A stretch of DNA of 64,000 nt, taken from the NCBI GenBank assembly GCA_018881555.1, contig JACAXG010000169.1:1590977-1654976 (forward strand), read 5' to 3'. The notes under the pieces are model-generated. The model saw only the letters and a program-made list of their open reading frames with translations. It was not told where the DNA came from and searched no databases. How positions within the stretch are numbered: the stretch's first letter is position 1; each line of letters begins with the position of its first letter. This DNA is from Amblyornis subalaris. Lineage: Eukaryota; Chordata; Aves; Passeriformes; Ptilonorhynchidae. Shown here piece after piece: positions 27,301 to 39,300 of this stretch. A program made the position numbers and the translations under genes.

Positions 27301-30300
27301 TTGGGGAGCCTTAAGGGGGTTTGTTTCTCTATAAATGTATGTACAAGGATGATTTTTTTTTTTTGCCCTTCTATATAATTAGTTTAAAATGTGATGACAG
27401 AACAAAACATCCCTGGCACCTGAGCAAAAAACAAAGGCTGGGGCTTGCAAAATGGAGATGCTTTCAATTTCCCTGTGCAGTTTTCCATGCAGAGCAGTTG
27501 GTGCTGGTGAAATTCGAGTTCATATTGGCAGGTCCATCTCAATTTTCTGGGCTAATGGCAAAGTTTTGAGCTCAAGATGTTCTGGTTGGCTGGATTGTCC
27601 ATTTTGTGCACGTGGACCTTCCAAGGAGGCATCTTGGTGGGAGTGGGGTCACTGACCTGGGTGTTTTGCACAGGGTATTATTATTAGATTATTATTCTTA
27701 CATTATTATACAGAATGTTCATTTTGTGTTCCTGAGCCCTTAGTTCTGTAAGGAATTCACTGCTTGTGTTGGAATTTGCTGTCAACCTAAGCTTTGGAAA
27801 AAATTCTGGAAAAAAGCCCCAAAAATCAAATAAAACCATCAAGCTCCCAGCCCCTAAACAACCCAAATAGGTCTAAGCTGATGTAGTATTTGTTTCTTTT
27901 TCTAGTGGAAAATTAAAAATGCAAAGTCATGTTCACTTTGATTCGAAGTGTCAATAAATTAGGGAGGGATTAGCAAGTCAGGGAGGGATTCTTCTATTTG
28001 TGTTTTAACGTTAGCAATTACAGCTCCTACAGTGACAACCATTTTTTTTGCAATGGCTGATCTATGGATTTTAAGCCCAATAAATGTTGCCTGGCGCTGG
28101 AACTCCCAAAATGGAGCACCAGGCTGTTCCTAAGCAATTAAATCTTGTAGCTCCGAGTGCTGCCATCTCTGCTGGCAGGATAACTCATTAGCCATGGGAA
28201 GATTCTTCACCAGGGAATTTGANTTCCAAACAACACAAGAGGCAGTGGCAGGTCGGGGGCTCTGGGATGGGGCAGGTGGGGATTTGGGGAGCAGCTGCAT
28301 TTTGCTTTTCTTACCCCAGATTGTTTGTATGGTGTCAGATAAAGGAGAATATCTCTGTATTAATTCTCATTGTGTTGCCATCTTTGTCTTTAGACTTCTA
28401 CCATCAATAAAATAAATGTTTCTAGGTGGAATAATTGGGCACTGCTCAGGGAGGTGTGTTCTGGCACAATTTTTCCTTCCCTGGAAGTACTCAAAATCTG
28501 TCTGGACACAACCCTGAGTGGCCCTGCTTGGGCAGGGAGGTGGGACTGGATGAGCTCCAGTGGTCCCTTCCAGCCTGGACCATTCAGGGATTCCTGTTTA
28601 NGCAGCACAGGTAAACATGTATATGTAAAAAAATGAAAAAATGGAAAAGCAATGCTCACTTTTGGCCCAAATGTGCTGATTTGCCCCTAGAATCCCAAAG
28701 TGGTTTGGGTTGAAAAAGACCTTAAAGCTCATCTTGTTGCACCCTCTGCCATGGGCAGGGATACCTTNCACTATCCCGGGTTGCTCAGGGCCCACCTAGC
28801 TTGCTGTCACCCCTTTCTTTAATTTTTAGGAAGTCTCAATTATTTCAAGGTTGTTGCCATTCATCTTCCAGAGGTAAACTGGAAGCATTTCAGGGTGGCA
28901 CTGAGGAAGGAGCAAGCAGTAGAGAAGTGGGGTTTTCCTGGCTCTTAGGTGGCTTCATCACCATCAGAACTGAGGGGTGAAAAGCTCTCAGGNTTGCTGT
29001 GGTGCTGTTGTGGTTCACTCTGTGCCTCTGGTGGTTCTGGCAGGCGTTGGAAGCAGCTCCTTCTCTCCCTCTGGAGATGCTCCGTGTGCGAGGCTGCCAA
29101 AGCTCGGACAAAACTTCGGGAGCTCTCTGGGGCTGTGGGTTCTGCTTCTGTGAGAANCTGCATCTGCCCCGTGGCAGAGTGTGTGCCTGAGAGATGTGGG
29201 CTGGANAGATGCTGGTGGTGCCTTGGGCGAGACCCCGGTGGGACATGCAGGGCTCTGCTCCCACTGTGTGGGAGCAGCACCCGTTCTTGGGAACGGTTCC
29301 GTCTCTTCGTCCTGATGTTTGACTTTTGGCACAGGCTGTGAACTGTCACTGATGCTTTGTCCTTGTGCTGTCCCAGGTGGAGGCCCTGACCCACCAGCCC
29401 AGAGCCACCACGGTGCACGCGGTGCGCGACTCCGAGCTCGCCAAGCTCCCCGAGGGAGCTCTGATCTCCATCAAACGCAAATTCCCCCAGGTAAGAGAAT
29501 GAAAAGCATCTTCCTCTCTATCTCAAAGGATGTCTGGGAGGCTCAAACTCCCTGTTAGCACCAGCTCCTCTGGGTTTGCTGTGTGATGGATGCATTCTGA
29601 GGAAACGCTGCGTGCTCCTTGTCTGCCTGAGCGGATCCATCCCAGACTTCCAGCAGCTTTCTTTCCTCTGTCTCCTAATCAATTGTAGCAGGTTTTATTG
29701 CAGGGCTGGGTTGTGGATCTGGAAGGAGTTATGCTTAAATGCAGGATGTTAGTGAAGTGGAAATCACTTAGTGCCACTGATGGGAAACGGAAGTTTGGCT
29801 TCTAAAATCCCTTTAAAAATGTTCTTCATTCATCCTCCTCACCGGGGCTCAGAGTCAGCCCTTGGTTCTCTGTGCCATTATTTCCAGAGCTTTGATATTT
29901 GGGGGTTGGTTTCCCTCTTCCTGCCATTCTAGGTTGTCAATCCTCATTCTGCAACTGCCAGATCTGTCTGTGTTCTGTAGACTGTGATTGCTCCCTTTGA
30001 ATCCATCAGCTCATCCATCTTCTTTAATTNGCTTGACATTATATCTCTCTCCTGCAAATTTGGAGACTGACGGACTTGAAATTTAATCCTTTTGTCCCTA
30101 AGTGCATCAGGGACATTATACTAAGCACTAAATCATTGCACTGGCCTTAAAGGCAATTCTTTAATGCTGTTACTTCAAATTATTTCTGATTTTTCTTTTT
30201 GCTTTCTTTGAGACATAGACTTTTTTTTACCAGATTTCTTAAAAAAAAATCCTGCAAAAAGAATAACCCTAATTTAAATACTTGTATTCTCTTGCTTTCC

Positions 30301-33300
30301 TAGGACCTATAATAACATTTTTTTTAAACTGTACAATATAAAGCCTGTATTCAGGCATCATAGTACCAGAACTGTGGGGTTTTGTCTGTATTATTGCCAG
30401 GCTAATTTAATTATGGCAGTAGCGTTCAGAAGTTAGGTCAGTGAAAAATAATCTTCCTGGTTTCCCTGTAAGCATTATTTTTCCTTAAATGTTTCTGAAC
30501 TTCTGTTGGGGGTTATTAAGGCACTTCTGGTCCNTGGAGCTCACTTGAGTAGTCCTGCGAGTCTGTTCCTCTCTATTTAATGTAAGAGATTCCCTGCCCA
30601 GGGTCATGCCCTGGGAGCAGTGTAACCTCAGTCCAGAGCTCCCCACAAACTGGGCACATCCCAACCACGTGACATCCACTCTGGAGCTGCTTTCAACCAT
30701 CCCTGTCCTTATGACAGATCCAGAAGTGAGGAAATGAGCCAGGCAGGATTCAAACCCACCTCCCTGCTTGTGTAGTGGATAATTTTAAATGTTACTGGTA
30801 AACATATAGACTACAAATTATCAATATCACAGACTGGTTTGGGCTGGAAGGGACCTTAAAATTCATCCTGCCATGCAAGGACACCTTCCCCTAGACCAGG
30901 TCGCTCCAAGCCCATCCAACCTGGCCAAAACTTTTAGTAATGCCTTGAATGCTGCTCTGCACTAAGGCTGAGTTCTAATTCTGCCTCTTTATCTGGGGCA
31001 GGAATTTATTTCAGTGTCTCTCTTCTCTCTCTTTCTGCCAGCTGGCAGAGTTGTTTTCCCCTGAACAGTGATCTCTGTGGAGCTGTGAATCTCTTTGCTT
31101 TGCAGTTAAAATTGAGCTTGAGTGTTACATTTATAGCACAATTCAAAACATTTATTTGTAATAGAATTCAAATGTCTTCCCATGTCTAAAGAGTACAGCC
31201 CATCAGCCTCAAATTCCTGACCTTTTCAGTATGGAATTAGTTTTCTCTAGATTTGCCTATAGTCTGGCTAATTAGTTGCAATGAAACAAAATGCTAAAAC
31301 AGATATTTTAAGGAAATGTGTTGCAAAACAGGTTGTTAGAAAAACACATTCGTGCTGCTGTTTGAGGTCTCCAAATTCTAAATAGATGTTAAACTGGTAT
31401 AAAAAATGTGAGAACTTACTTTTTTTTTATTTTAGAATATTTTAGAATATTTTAGTATTATTTTAGAACCAGCACTAGAAATAGAAAGAGGAACATCAGA
31501 TAGACTTTATGTAGGTGATTTATGCAGTTAATGCCTTCAGACTGTCTTAAGAACTTAAGATAAAATATTTTAATATGATTTCAGAGTCCTTGTCTCTTCT
31601 CTTTTTGTCTGTTAGGTCCATCANAGAATGGTTTGGGTTGGAGGGGACCTTAAAGCTCATCCAGTCCCACCCCCTGCCATGGGCAGGGACACCTTCCACT
31701 ANCCCAGGTTGCTCCAAGCCCCATCCAGCCTGGCCTTGGACACTTCCAGGGATGGGGCAGCCACAACTTCTCTGGGCAACCTGTGCCAGGGCCTCCCCAC
31801 CCTCACAGGGAATAATTCCTTCCCAATATCCCATCTAACCCTGCCCTCTGGCAGTGGGAAGCCCTTTCCCCTTGTCCTGTCACTCCAGGCCCTTATACAT
31901 AGTCCCTCTCCTTGTTTCTTGTTGGGCCCTTCAGGCACTGCAAGGCCACCATTAGGTCACCCCAAAGCTCTTCTCCAAACTGAACAGCCCCAATTCCCTC
32001 AGCTTTTCCTCCCAGCAGAGCTGCTCCATCCCTGTGATCCCCTTGGTGCCTCCTCTGGNCTCTCTCCAGCAGCTCCAGGTCCTTCCCGTGCCGGGCCCAG
32101 GGCTGGGGCAGCTCTGCAGGTCTGACCTGAGGGGGCAGAGGGGCAGAATCCCCCCCTGCCCTGCTGCCCACGCTGCTTTGGGTGCAGCTGAGAGAGGAAG
32201 GGCAGAAGAGAGAGAGAATCAAAGGGATGGAGCAAAACTGTAGGGTAGAAAGTTGGGAGGCAAGGAGAATATGCAAAGTAAACTTGAACTTGAAAGGATT
32301 TTGCTGGAGAGAAGTGTTTGAGCTGGAAGCTAATAAATGGTGTACAGAGGGCAGGGGCTGGTTCACTACTTCTTAGAAGAAGAATCCAGGTGTTAGAGGA
32401 TCAAAAGCTGCCCATGCCTGGACAGTGTCATTCAGTTGCAAAAAAATTATGTCAACAGAATGCTTTTTGGAGTGAAGAAATCCTGACATTTCCTTGATGC
32501 TAGAAAAGTTTCAGCACCAGCCTGTGGCAGCAGATTTGAAGGCAGAGGCAGACCAAAGGAAGAGAGTCTGGAGGACAAAAAGGCAGCTGAGTGCTGCTTA
32601 GAAATACTGTCCTATAAAGACAAAAAGCCTGTGAAAGGTTGAGAGAAGACATGGTAGCTATTTTCAGATGCATAAAGTTGTGTTGTGCTAGAAAGGGCAG
32701 GAGCTGCTCACCACACTGGAACAGAGCAACTGGGACTGAACTCAAATGGCAGCACTTGGGTAGTGAGAAAAAGCTGATTCTACTCCCCAGAAAGACTAAA
32801 AGATTGTTACTTGTTTTTATAACCTCTTCTGAAATGATCAGTGATGTTCAGTGCTGAGCAGAGGGATGGACCAAATGAATTCTCTCTGTCCTATTTTCTT
32901 GGCTGTTGTTCTAGTAGAGTGATTTATACAGAGGGTTTATGATGTTGTTTTCCCCATTCAAGCAGAAGCAATGAAGTAATGAAGGGATAGCAGGTGCAAT
33001 AGTTCTGAAATAATTGACTGGGTAGCAAGAGCTGGCTGGTGATTCAGCAGAGTGGTGGAGGATTTCCCTCTGCAAAGCAGAAAAAAACACCTTTTAGGGG
33101 GACAAAAAGCAACTCTGCCTCTGTCAACTCCATGCTCCTGTTCTGCTTGGTGAGGGTAAATTGGCATGAGCCTCACTTGGTGAATAATGATCAAAGAGTG
33201 GTGCTGGTCCCCTGAGCCAGGTGAAATTCTGTTTTAGTTCAAAGGAGAACTGGGTTTTCTTTGGTGTTCCTCTTGCCAACTTCTGTAGAGCNTAAATAGT

Positions 33301-36300
33301 GTGTGTGTGTTAACAGTCAAAAACTGGGCAGTTCCTGAGCTTGGATTTCCCTCAGTTTGTTACCCTTGGGCTTTACTAAAACAACAAAACCACAGAATAT
33401 CCTGAGTTGGAAGGGACCCACAGGATCATCCAGTCCAACTCCTGTCCCTGCACAGACACCCCAACAATCCCACCCTGTGCATCCCTGAGAGCTCCTGGAG
33501 CTCTGGCAGCCTTGGGGCNGGGACCATTCCCTGGGGAGCCTGTTCAGTGCCCACCACCCTCTGGGGGAAGAACCTTTNCCTGATATCCCACCTAACCCTC
33601 CCCTGGCACAGCTTCAGTCGTTCCCTCAGGTCCTGTCACTGTCACAGAGAACAAGGGTGACAAGAATGAAGGGTGAAGAACCCTTTAATTTTAGGAGTTA
33701 GTGGGAGGACTTCATCCTGCAGACTTTTCCCCAGCCATGCTGTGTTTGTAGGTGATCCAGGAAGGGTTCCAACTCTGGAAGGCATTGTAAGAAAACATTA
33801 CCTGATGCGTAAGAAAATTGTAGGACGTGGGTGGTGCTTGCCAGTGAGAACAGTGTGAAATGAGGAGAATCGTGCTCTGTTAGTCCAGGCAGGAATTCCA
33901 GTTCCTTGAGCTGCAATGCACAATCTGGAGAAATGGCTGATCCTTGAGGAAGATCCATGTGATTGCCTTCTGTTTTGTCTTGTCTCCTGGGCAATGGTCC
34001 TGGGAGAGACTGGGGTTGTTCTGCTGGGATCTTCCATGTGACCCACCNTAGGGTTATTCAGGGGCTCAGGTTATTCTGAGGGCTGAAACAGATGGGTGAG
34101 CGTGGGCAGCCTGACCTCACTTATAAATAACAGCCAAAACTTCAGATTATGTGCCCAGAAACAACAGATGTTGATTTCTAGATCCTGCTCAGCCTGCAGG
34201 AGTCCAGTCTACATCGTCTGGCTTCTCAGGAAAGCATCCCAACCTCGATTCACTCTGGATATGGCATCCTAGACATTCCCAATGGAAAGAGGACAGTGGT
34301 GCCAAGCTCATTTGATTTGTCCACCCCGATGCCCCCAGCTCTCCATCACAGCCCTCAGGGCTCTCTGCCAGCCAGACCATTTGCTCCCTGACAGCCTCCG
34401 TGCCCATTTCTGGTGCCGTTNGAAGCTTTCCAGCCTCGCGGGAGCGAAAGGGAATTGATTCTTTCTATTTTCATCCCTGCCTTCAGTTCTGGAAAGTAGG
34501 ACAGGGAACCAGCTCACGATTCCTGGCACCACAAAGCAGCGTCAAGGCAGCAGCGAGAGCACAGAAATCTGTGAGCAGATCACAGAGATGTTCCAACATC
34601 GCTGCGGAGCTGGGATCACATTTCCTAGATTAGCTGTGCCTCTCCTGAGCTGAGTTAGTTTTTAGAATTCTAACTTGAAATGTAGGCCTGCTGGCTGCTG
34701 ATGGAAATTGTGCCGAGAAACTGCTTGGGAGCTGTGGGGGCTGAACTGTGAGACAACCTTTGGCGTGCTGGAAACGCGTGCTGAAAAATAGAAAGAGCTT
34801 TTCTGCATCTTTCTTTTAATTCTCTGAGTCTGCCCTTGGGGTTTAAATATATTCTGAACCCGTCATCCATCTCCAACTGGAGTTCTGCTGTCTTTGTATG
34901 AGTATTTGAACCAGAGCCTCTCTGAAGTGGCTGGAGCCTTCCCCAGGGTTATCTTCCTTACAAAGTGAGCTCTGTAATGTGCCCTCTTTTCAAAACGCTG
35001 CCCACAGGAACTGGGCAGGTTCTGCGTCACGGCTCAAGCTTGATGTGGCACTGGGGAATAGGTCAGGAGAGGCTGTGCTTCTGGATTTTTCTGTATTTGT
35101 TCTCCTGGTCCATTCCANTAAGTGTTCCTCGACTGTAGGAGGAGAGGATGTGAGCAGAAGAGAAGGAATTCAGCGGCAACACCGTGGTCACCGAGTGAGG
35201 CAGGCGGGAGGGGGGGATTCATCAGAGCACCGGTGCCAGAATGACATTTTTCTTCAAGACACAATTGATCCCAAGCGTTAGAAGCTCAAACAGCCCCAGG
35301 ATAAAGCTTCAGTTCCTCTGTGTGCTTCAGCAGCATTTGTAAAGGTGCCAGGAATTGCTGAGAGGGAGCGTGGAGGATTTGCTTTGTCACGGCGCTGATC
35401 AAACGTCGGAAGTTTCAATGGGAGACTCCTTGCTAAGCTCCCTGATGCCAGGACAAGGAGTGTTTATCTGATCTGGGGCCGTGTAAAGCTTCAATAACAC
35501 CCTGATTTTATTCGAGCCGAGAATCTAATTTACCTCTCCTCCTCCCTTGTCCCTTAAAAAAAGCCCTTAAGAAAACTGGTAGAGGATAATCTCAGCTCCT
35601 GGAAAGAGCTCACCAGAAGCCATTCTGGGGATTTGTGTAGGTAAAATGGCTNTTTGCACTATTTTATTCCAACTGTTTTTATGTTGTAGAACAGAAACCC
35701 TTGGCAGGCCTGTTTTCCATGGCAGCTCATTCACAGGGTCTCTGTGTGGCACAAAGCCCTTTTACAGGTCCTTTGATTGAATCACATCTGGATGTGAAGC
35801 TCTACAATACCCTGCTGTGAAGGCACCAATAGATTGTTATTTAACATATTTAATTTCTTCTCTTTGGTGACCAATGACCTGTGTCNGGGGAGGGTTAGGT
35901 TGGGTATCAGGAAAAGGTTCTTCCCCCAGAGGGTGGTGGGCACTGAACAGGCTCCCCAGGGAATGGGCACAGCCCCAAGGCTGCCAGAGCTCCAGGAGTG
36001 TTTGGACAACGTTCCCAGGGATGCACAGGGTGGGATTGTTGGGGTGTCTGTGCAGGGCCAGGAGCTGGACTCAGTGATCCTTGTGGGTCCCTGCAGCTCA
36101 GGAGGTTCTGTAATTCCAATTTAAGGGAGCNCTATTGGATGACTGACGTTTTAAAAGCTTAAATTGGAAGTATCTTATTTTTAGACTTCAGAGTCCCTGG
36201 AGAGAGTCCATAGCCCATCTCCAAGGCACCTTGTTCCCTCAGAGTACTGGTCTGGTGATGGTGGAGGATCCAGAGAGGAAAACCACATTCACATTTGTAG

Positions 36301-39300
36301 GGCTGTATAGGTCTGTTGGTTGTACAGGACTGACACTGCCATGTCAGGTCTATTCCTTGCTTCCTTCAGCCAAGGCTGCTTTCCTGGCCCAGAACCTGCA
36401 TGGAAACAATGCTCNCAGGGCTGGTGATGCTTCCTGGGGCCTGGCCCTTTGCTTCCTTGTACAGGAGCTTTATTGCTTTGATTTAAAATCACACACAATG
36501 AAAGCTGAGCCGTGGTGCAGGGTAGAGCTGAGCTGGTGAATGTATCTTTCAGTTTGGGGTTTGTATGTTTTTTTCCTATATAAGTTTTTATATATATGTC
36601 TTCTCTTGTAACTAAAAGGGATTTGTAGGTACACAGGACCTTACATCAGTTTGTTGTTGCTGTAAATTTGGATATTGGTGTTGATTTTGTGAAATTTTCC
36701 CCTGATTTAGAATCCCAGAAGGTTGGAAGGAACCTTAAAGGCCATNCAGTTCCACNCTCTCCCATNGGCAGGGACACCTTCCACTATCCCAGGCTGCTCC
36801 AAGCCCNGTCCAACCTGGCCTTGGACACTTCCAGGGATGGGGCAGCCACAGCTTCTCTGGGCATCCTGTGCTAGGGCCTCACTACCCTCATAGGGAGGAA
36901 TTTCTTCCCGATATCNCATCTATCCCTGGNAAGTGGGAAGCCATTCCCCTTTGTCCTGTCACTCCAGGCCCCTGTAAATAGTCTCTCTCCACCTTTCTTT
37001 TAGGCTCCCTTCAGGTACTAAATTACTCTAAATCAAAAGTTAGCTGAGATGGGAACAAGCTTTGTTTGGAATAGTTGTTATGTAGCAGCAGACAGTCAAT
37101 TTGCCAGGCAATCCATAGTATTCACAGAAGGAAATAAATATCCATAGGAAAATATTTTACAACTGAATTCTCACGAAAATCACTTTCAAAAGAGTTTTTT
37201 GTAAAGCAACTCTTGAGTTTCACAGTTGAATAGGAGCAAAAGCTTTAACCAGAACCCAGCCTTGGAAGATTAGCAGGGGTAGGTAATAGTTTGAAATATT
37301 TAAAGGGATTAGAGGAAATACAACACTGCAGAGTGACCATATCCTCATGGGGTGGGAATTACAGTGGCTGTGGAGCAAGTGGTGCTGTGATAACACCTCA
37401 GACCCAGGATGGATGGAGCACTCAGCTCTGTGCTGGCACCATCAGTAGCAGACCTGAAATCCTGCCTGCCCACATCCTGCTTTTGAAACTGGAATTCATC
37501 ATCCTAAAGTAAGAAAATACAGCCCTTTGGGATGTGGTGTTTAGGCCTTGCCCTGCCACGAATGCAGAGGCTGCAGGTCTGTGGAGTAATTGAACATGAG
37601 TTAAGCAGAGGGAAAACCGATGAATTCCCAGAACCATCTCTGTAGCAGATGCAGGAACAGACTGTCATGTTTGATAGGAGGGAGCTGGGGGGTTTGGGGT
37701 GCTGAGTGGGTCTCACTGGGGTAGAGTTGATCTAGAAACAGCCAGGAAGACATCCTCTTTCTAGGTAGACGAGGTGGTGAGTGGTGAGCTGGGTCAGAGA
37801 GGTGGAATTGTGCTGAGGGAAGAGCTNTCCAGCACCATTTGAGCAACACAAACTCTTCATCCTGTTTTGCCCTGCACAAAGTGTTCTGGGGAGTTAGTCT
37901 GGAAAGGGGAGTGGGTGGCAGGAGGAGGAGTAATGGTTTTATTTCCCTTGCCAAATGTGTGTCTCAGCTGAACATCCTGCTCAGGGCCAGGGTTATGAAC
38001 TCACATTTGCAGTGGGAGCAGCAGGGGTTTTGGTCCTAACCCTAACCCTAACAGTACTGGTGCACCTGCAGCCCCAAGTAGCTTTNGAGAAGATGGAGAC
38101 TTACTCAGGTTTTTAGGCCTGTAAGGTCAGATTTTGTCCTTCTGGCCTGAAAACTCTTTTGCATAAGCTCAGGAGAGTGGGGTTTTGTCTGCTTTGGNGA
38201 TATTTGATGGTGAACTCGGTCACCTCCCTGTCCTGGGCAGACCCTGCAGCTCCAGACTAGTTCCATGAGCCCCTGCAGTGCCTGTTTAGATGCTCTNTGA
38301 CATTCCTGAGTCTCCTCCCAGCCTGGGCAGGGAGAAGTGGCTGGGAAGGTGTGTCCCTTGTCAAAGTTTGGGTGGGGGAGCCCTGAGCAGACCTGTCCTG
38401 ACAGCCACGTGTCCGATCCACAGCTCTGCTGCTCGTTATTGGTCACAGTAATTAATTGTAATTAACTGAGCCGGGTGCACTCACTGCTACTGTGCTTCCT
38501 AATCATGAGGAAGGATTAATTAATTCAGCTTCCTCACCAACTAAACCAAGCTCAGCTCCATCCCCAGCACGAGGGGTCCAGAAGTTGCATTTGCTTCACA
38601 GGCAATTAATGCTCCCCACCTAATTCAGGAACCTCCTGGTGTTCTTTGATCCGTCTGGGCTCTGACTCGCTGCCTTCCTGCAGATTTCTCTTCAAACCTT
38701 AAATTGAAACTGCCTGATGCTGTGCCAGCAGGAGGGGTGTTTGCAGGGCTGGGTGGCTGGGTGCTAGAAGAGACTGTAAAATCCAGGATGTGCCGTGGGG
38801 ATGAGCGCTCCAGACGCTTCCGACTGCGAGGGCTGTCTAGCCCTGGGTGGTGGTGACACCCTGGAAACGAGAGAATTCTGCTTGTGCAGATGTCTGGGAA
38901 GCATTCCGTGCTCTTCTGGCACCGTGCTTGGGAAAGACTGGCGTTTCCATGGGAAGGGAGGCAGAAGGCTCTGGGAAGAGCAGTGCCCAGCCTGTCCCTG
39001 GCTCAGGAGTGTGGGGCAGTGCTGGGGGCTGCACCCACAGAGGATGGAAGTTCTCTGTGCCTTCCAGGTCAGTCCAGTTCCTGCCTTACCCCTCTGCCCA
39101 AACCCTCACTGCCCATTCCCAGAGCTTTCATTGGATTGTTCAGGTTGTAGAAGCCCTCCAAGATCGAGTCCAACCATTCTTCCAGCACCTCCATGTTCAC
39201 CAGTACCCCATATCCCCAAATGCCACATCCACATGTTTTTTGAACACTTCCAGGGATGGTGACTCTACCACTGCCCTGGGCAGCCTATTTCAATACTTGA

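Larger units (their letters stand above)
16356..29376 (+). other. PNPLA7: PNPLA7 intron, 13.0 kb, phase 0
   Basis: GT-AG intron, the largest complete one here. It holds CR1 fragments at 16740, 17736, 24666, 26419, 28477 and 28689, a (TA)7 run at 22634 and a (CAG)5 run at 23115. 18000-24600 is a long stretch almost free of recent CR1 with no coding signal seen. The proteins on either side join directly (GV to VEALT), so no exon is missing. Confidence 0.9.

Noticed and set aside
30740..30765. ggattcaaacccacctcc, similar to a tRNA B box
   Set aside because: No A box, no cloverleaf and no acceptor stem around it.
31628..32125. Open frame of about 165 codons on the plus strand
   Set aside because: It lies wholly in an antisense CR1 3' region; the same peptide pattern recurs in other copies (15770, 48880). 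It is repeat translation, not a gene.
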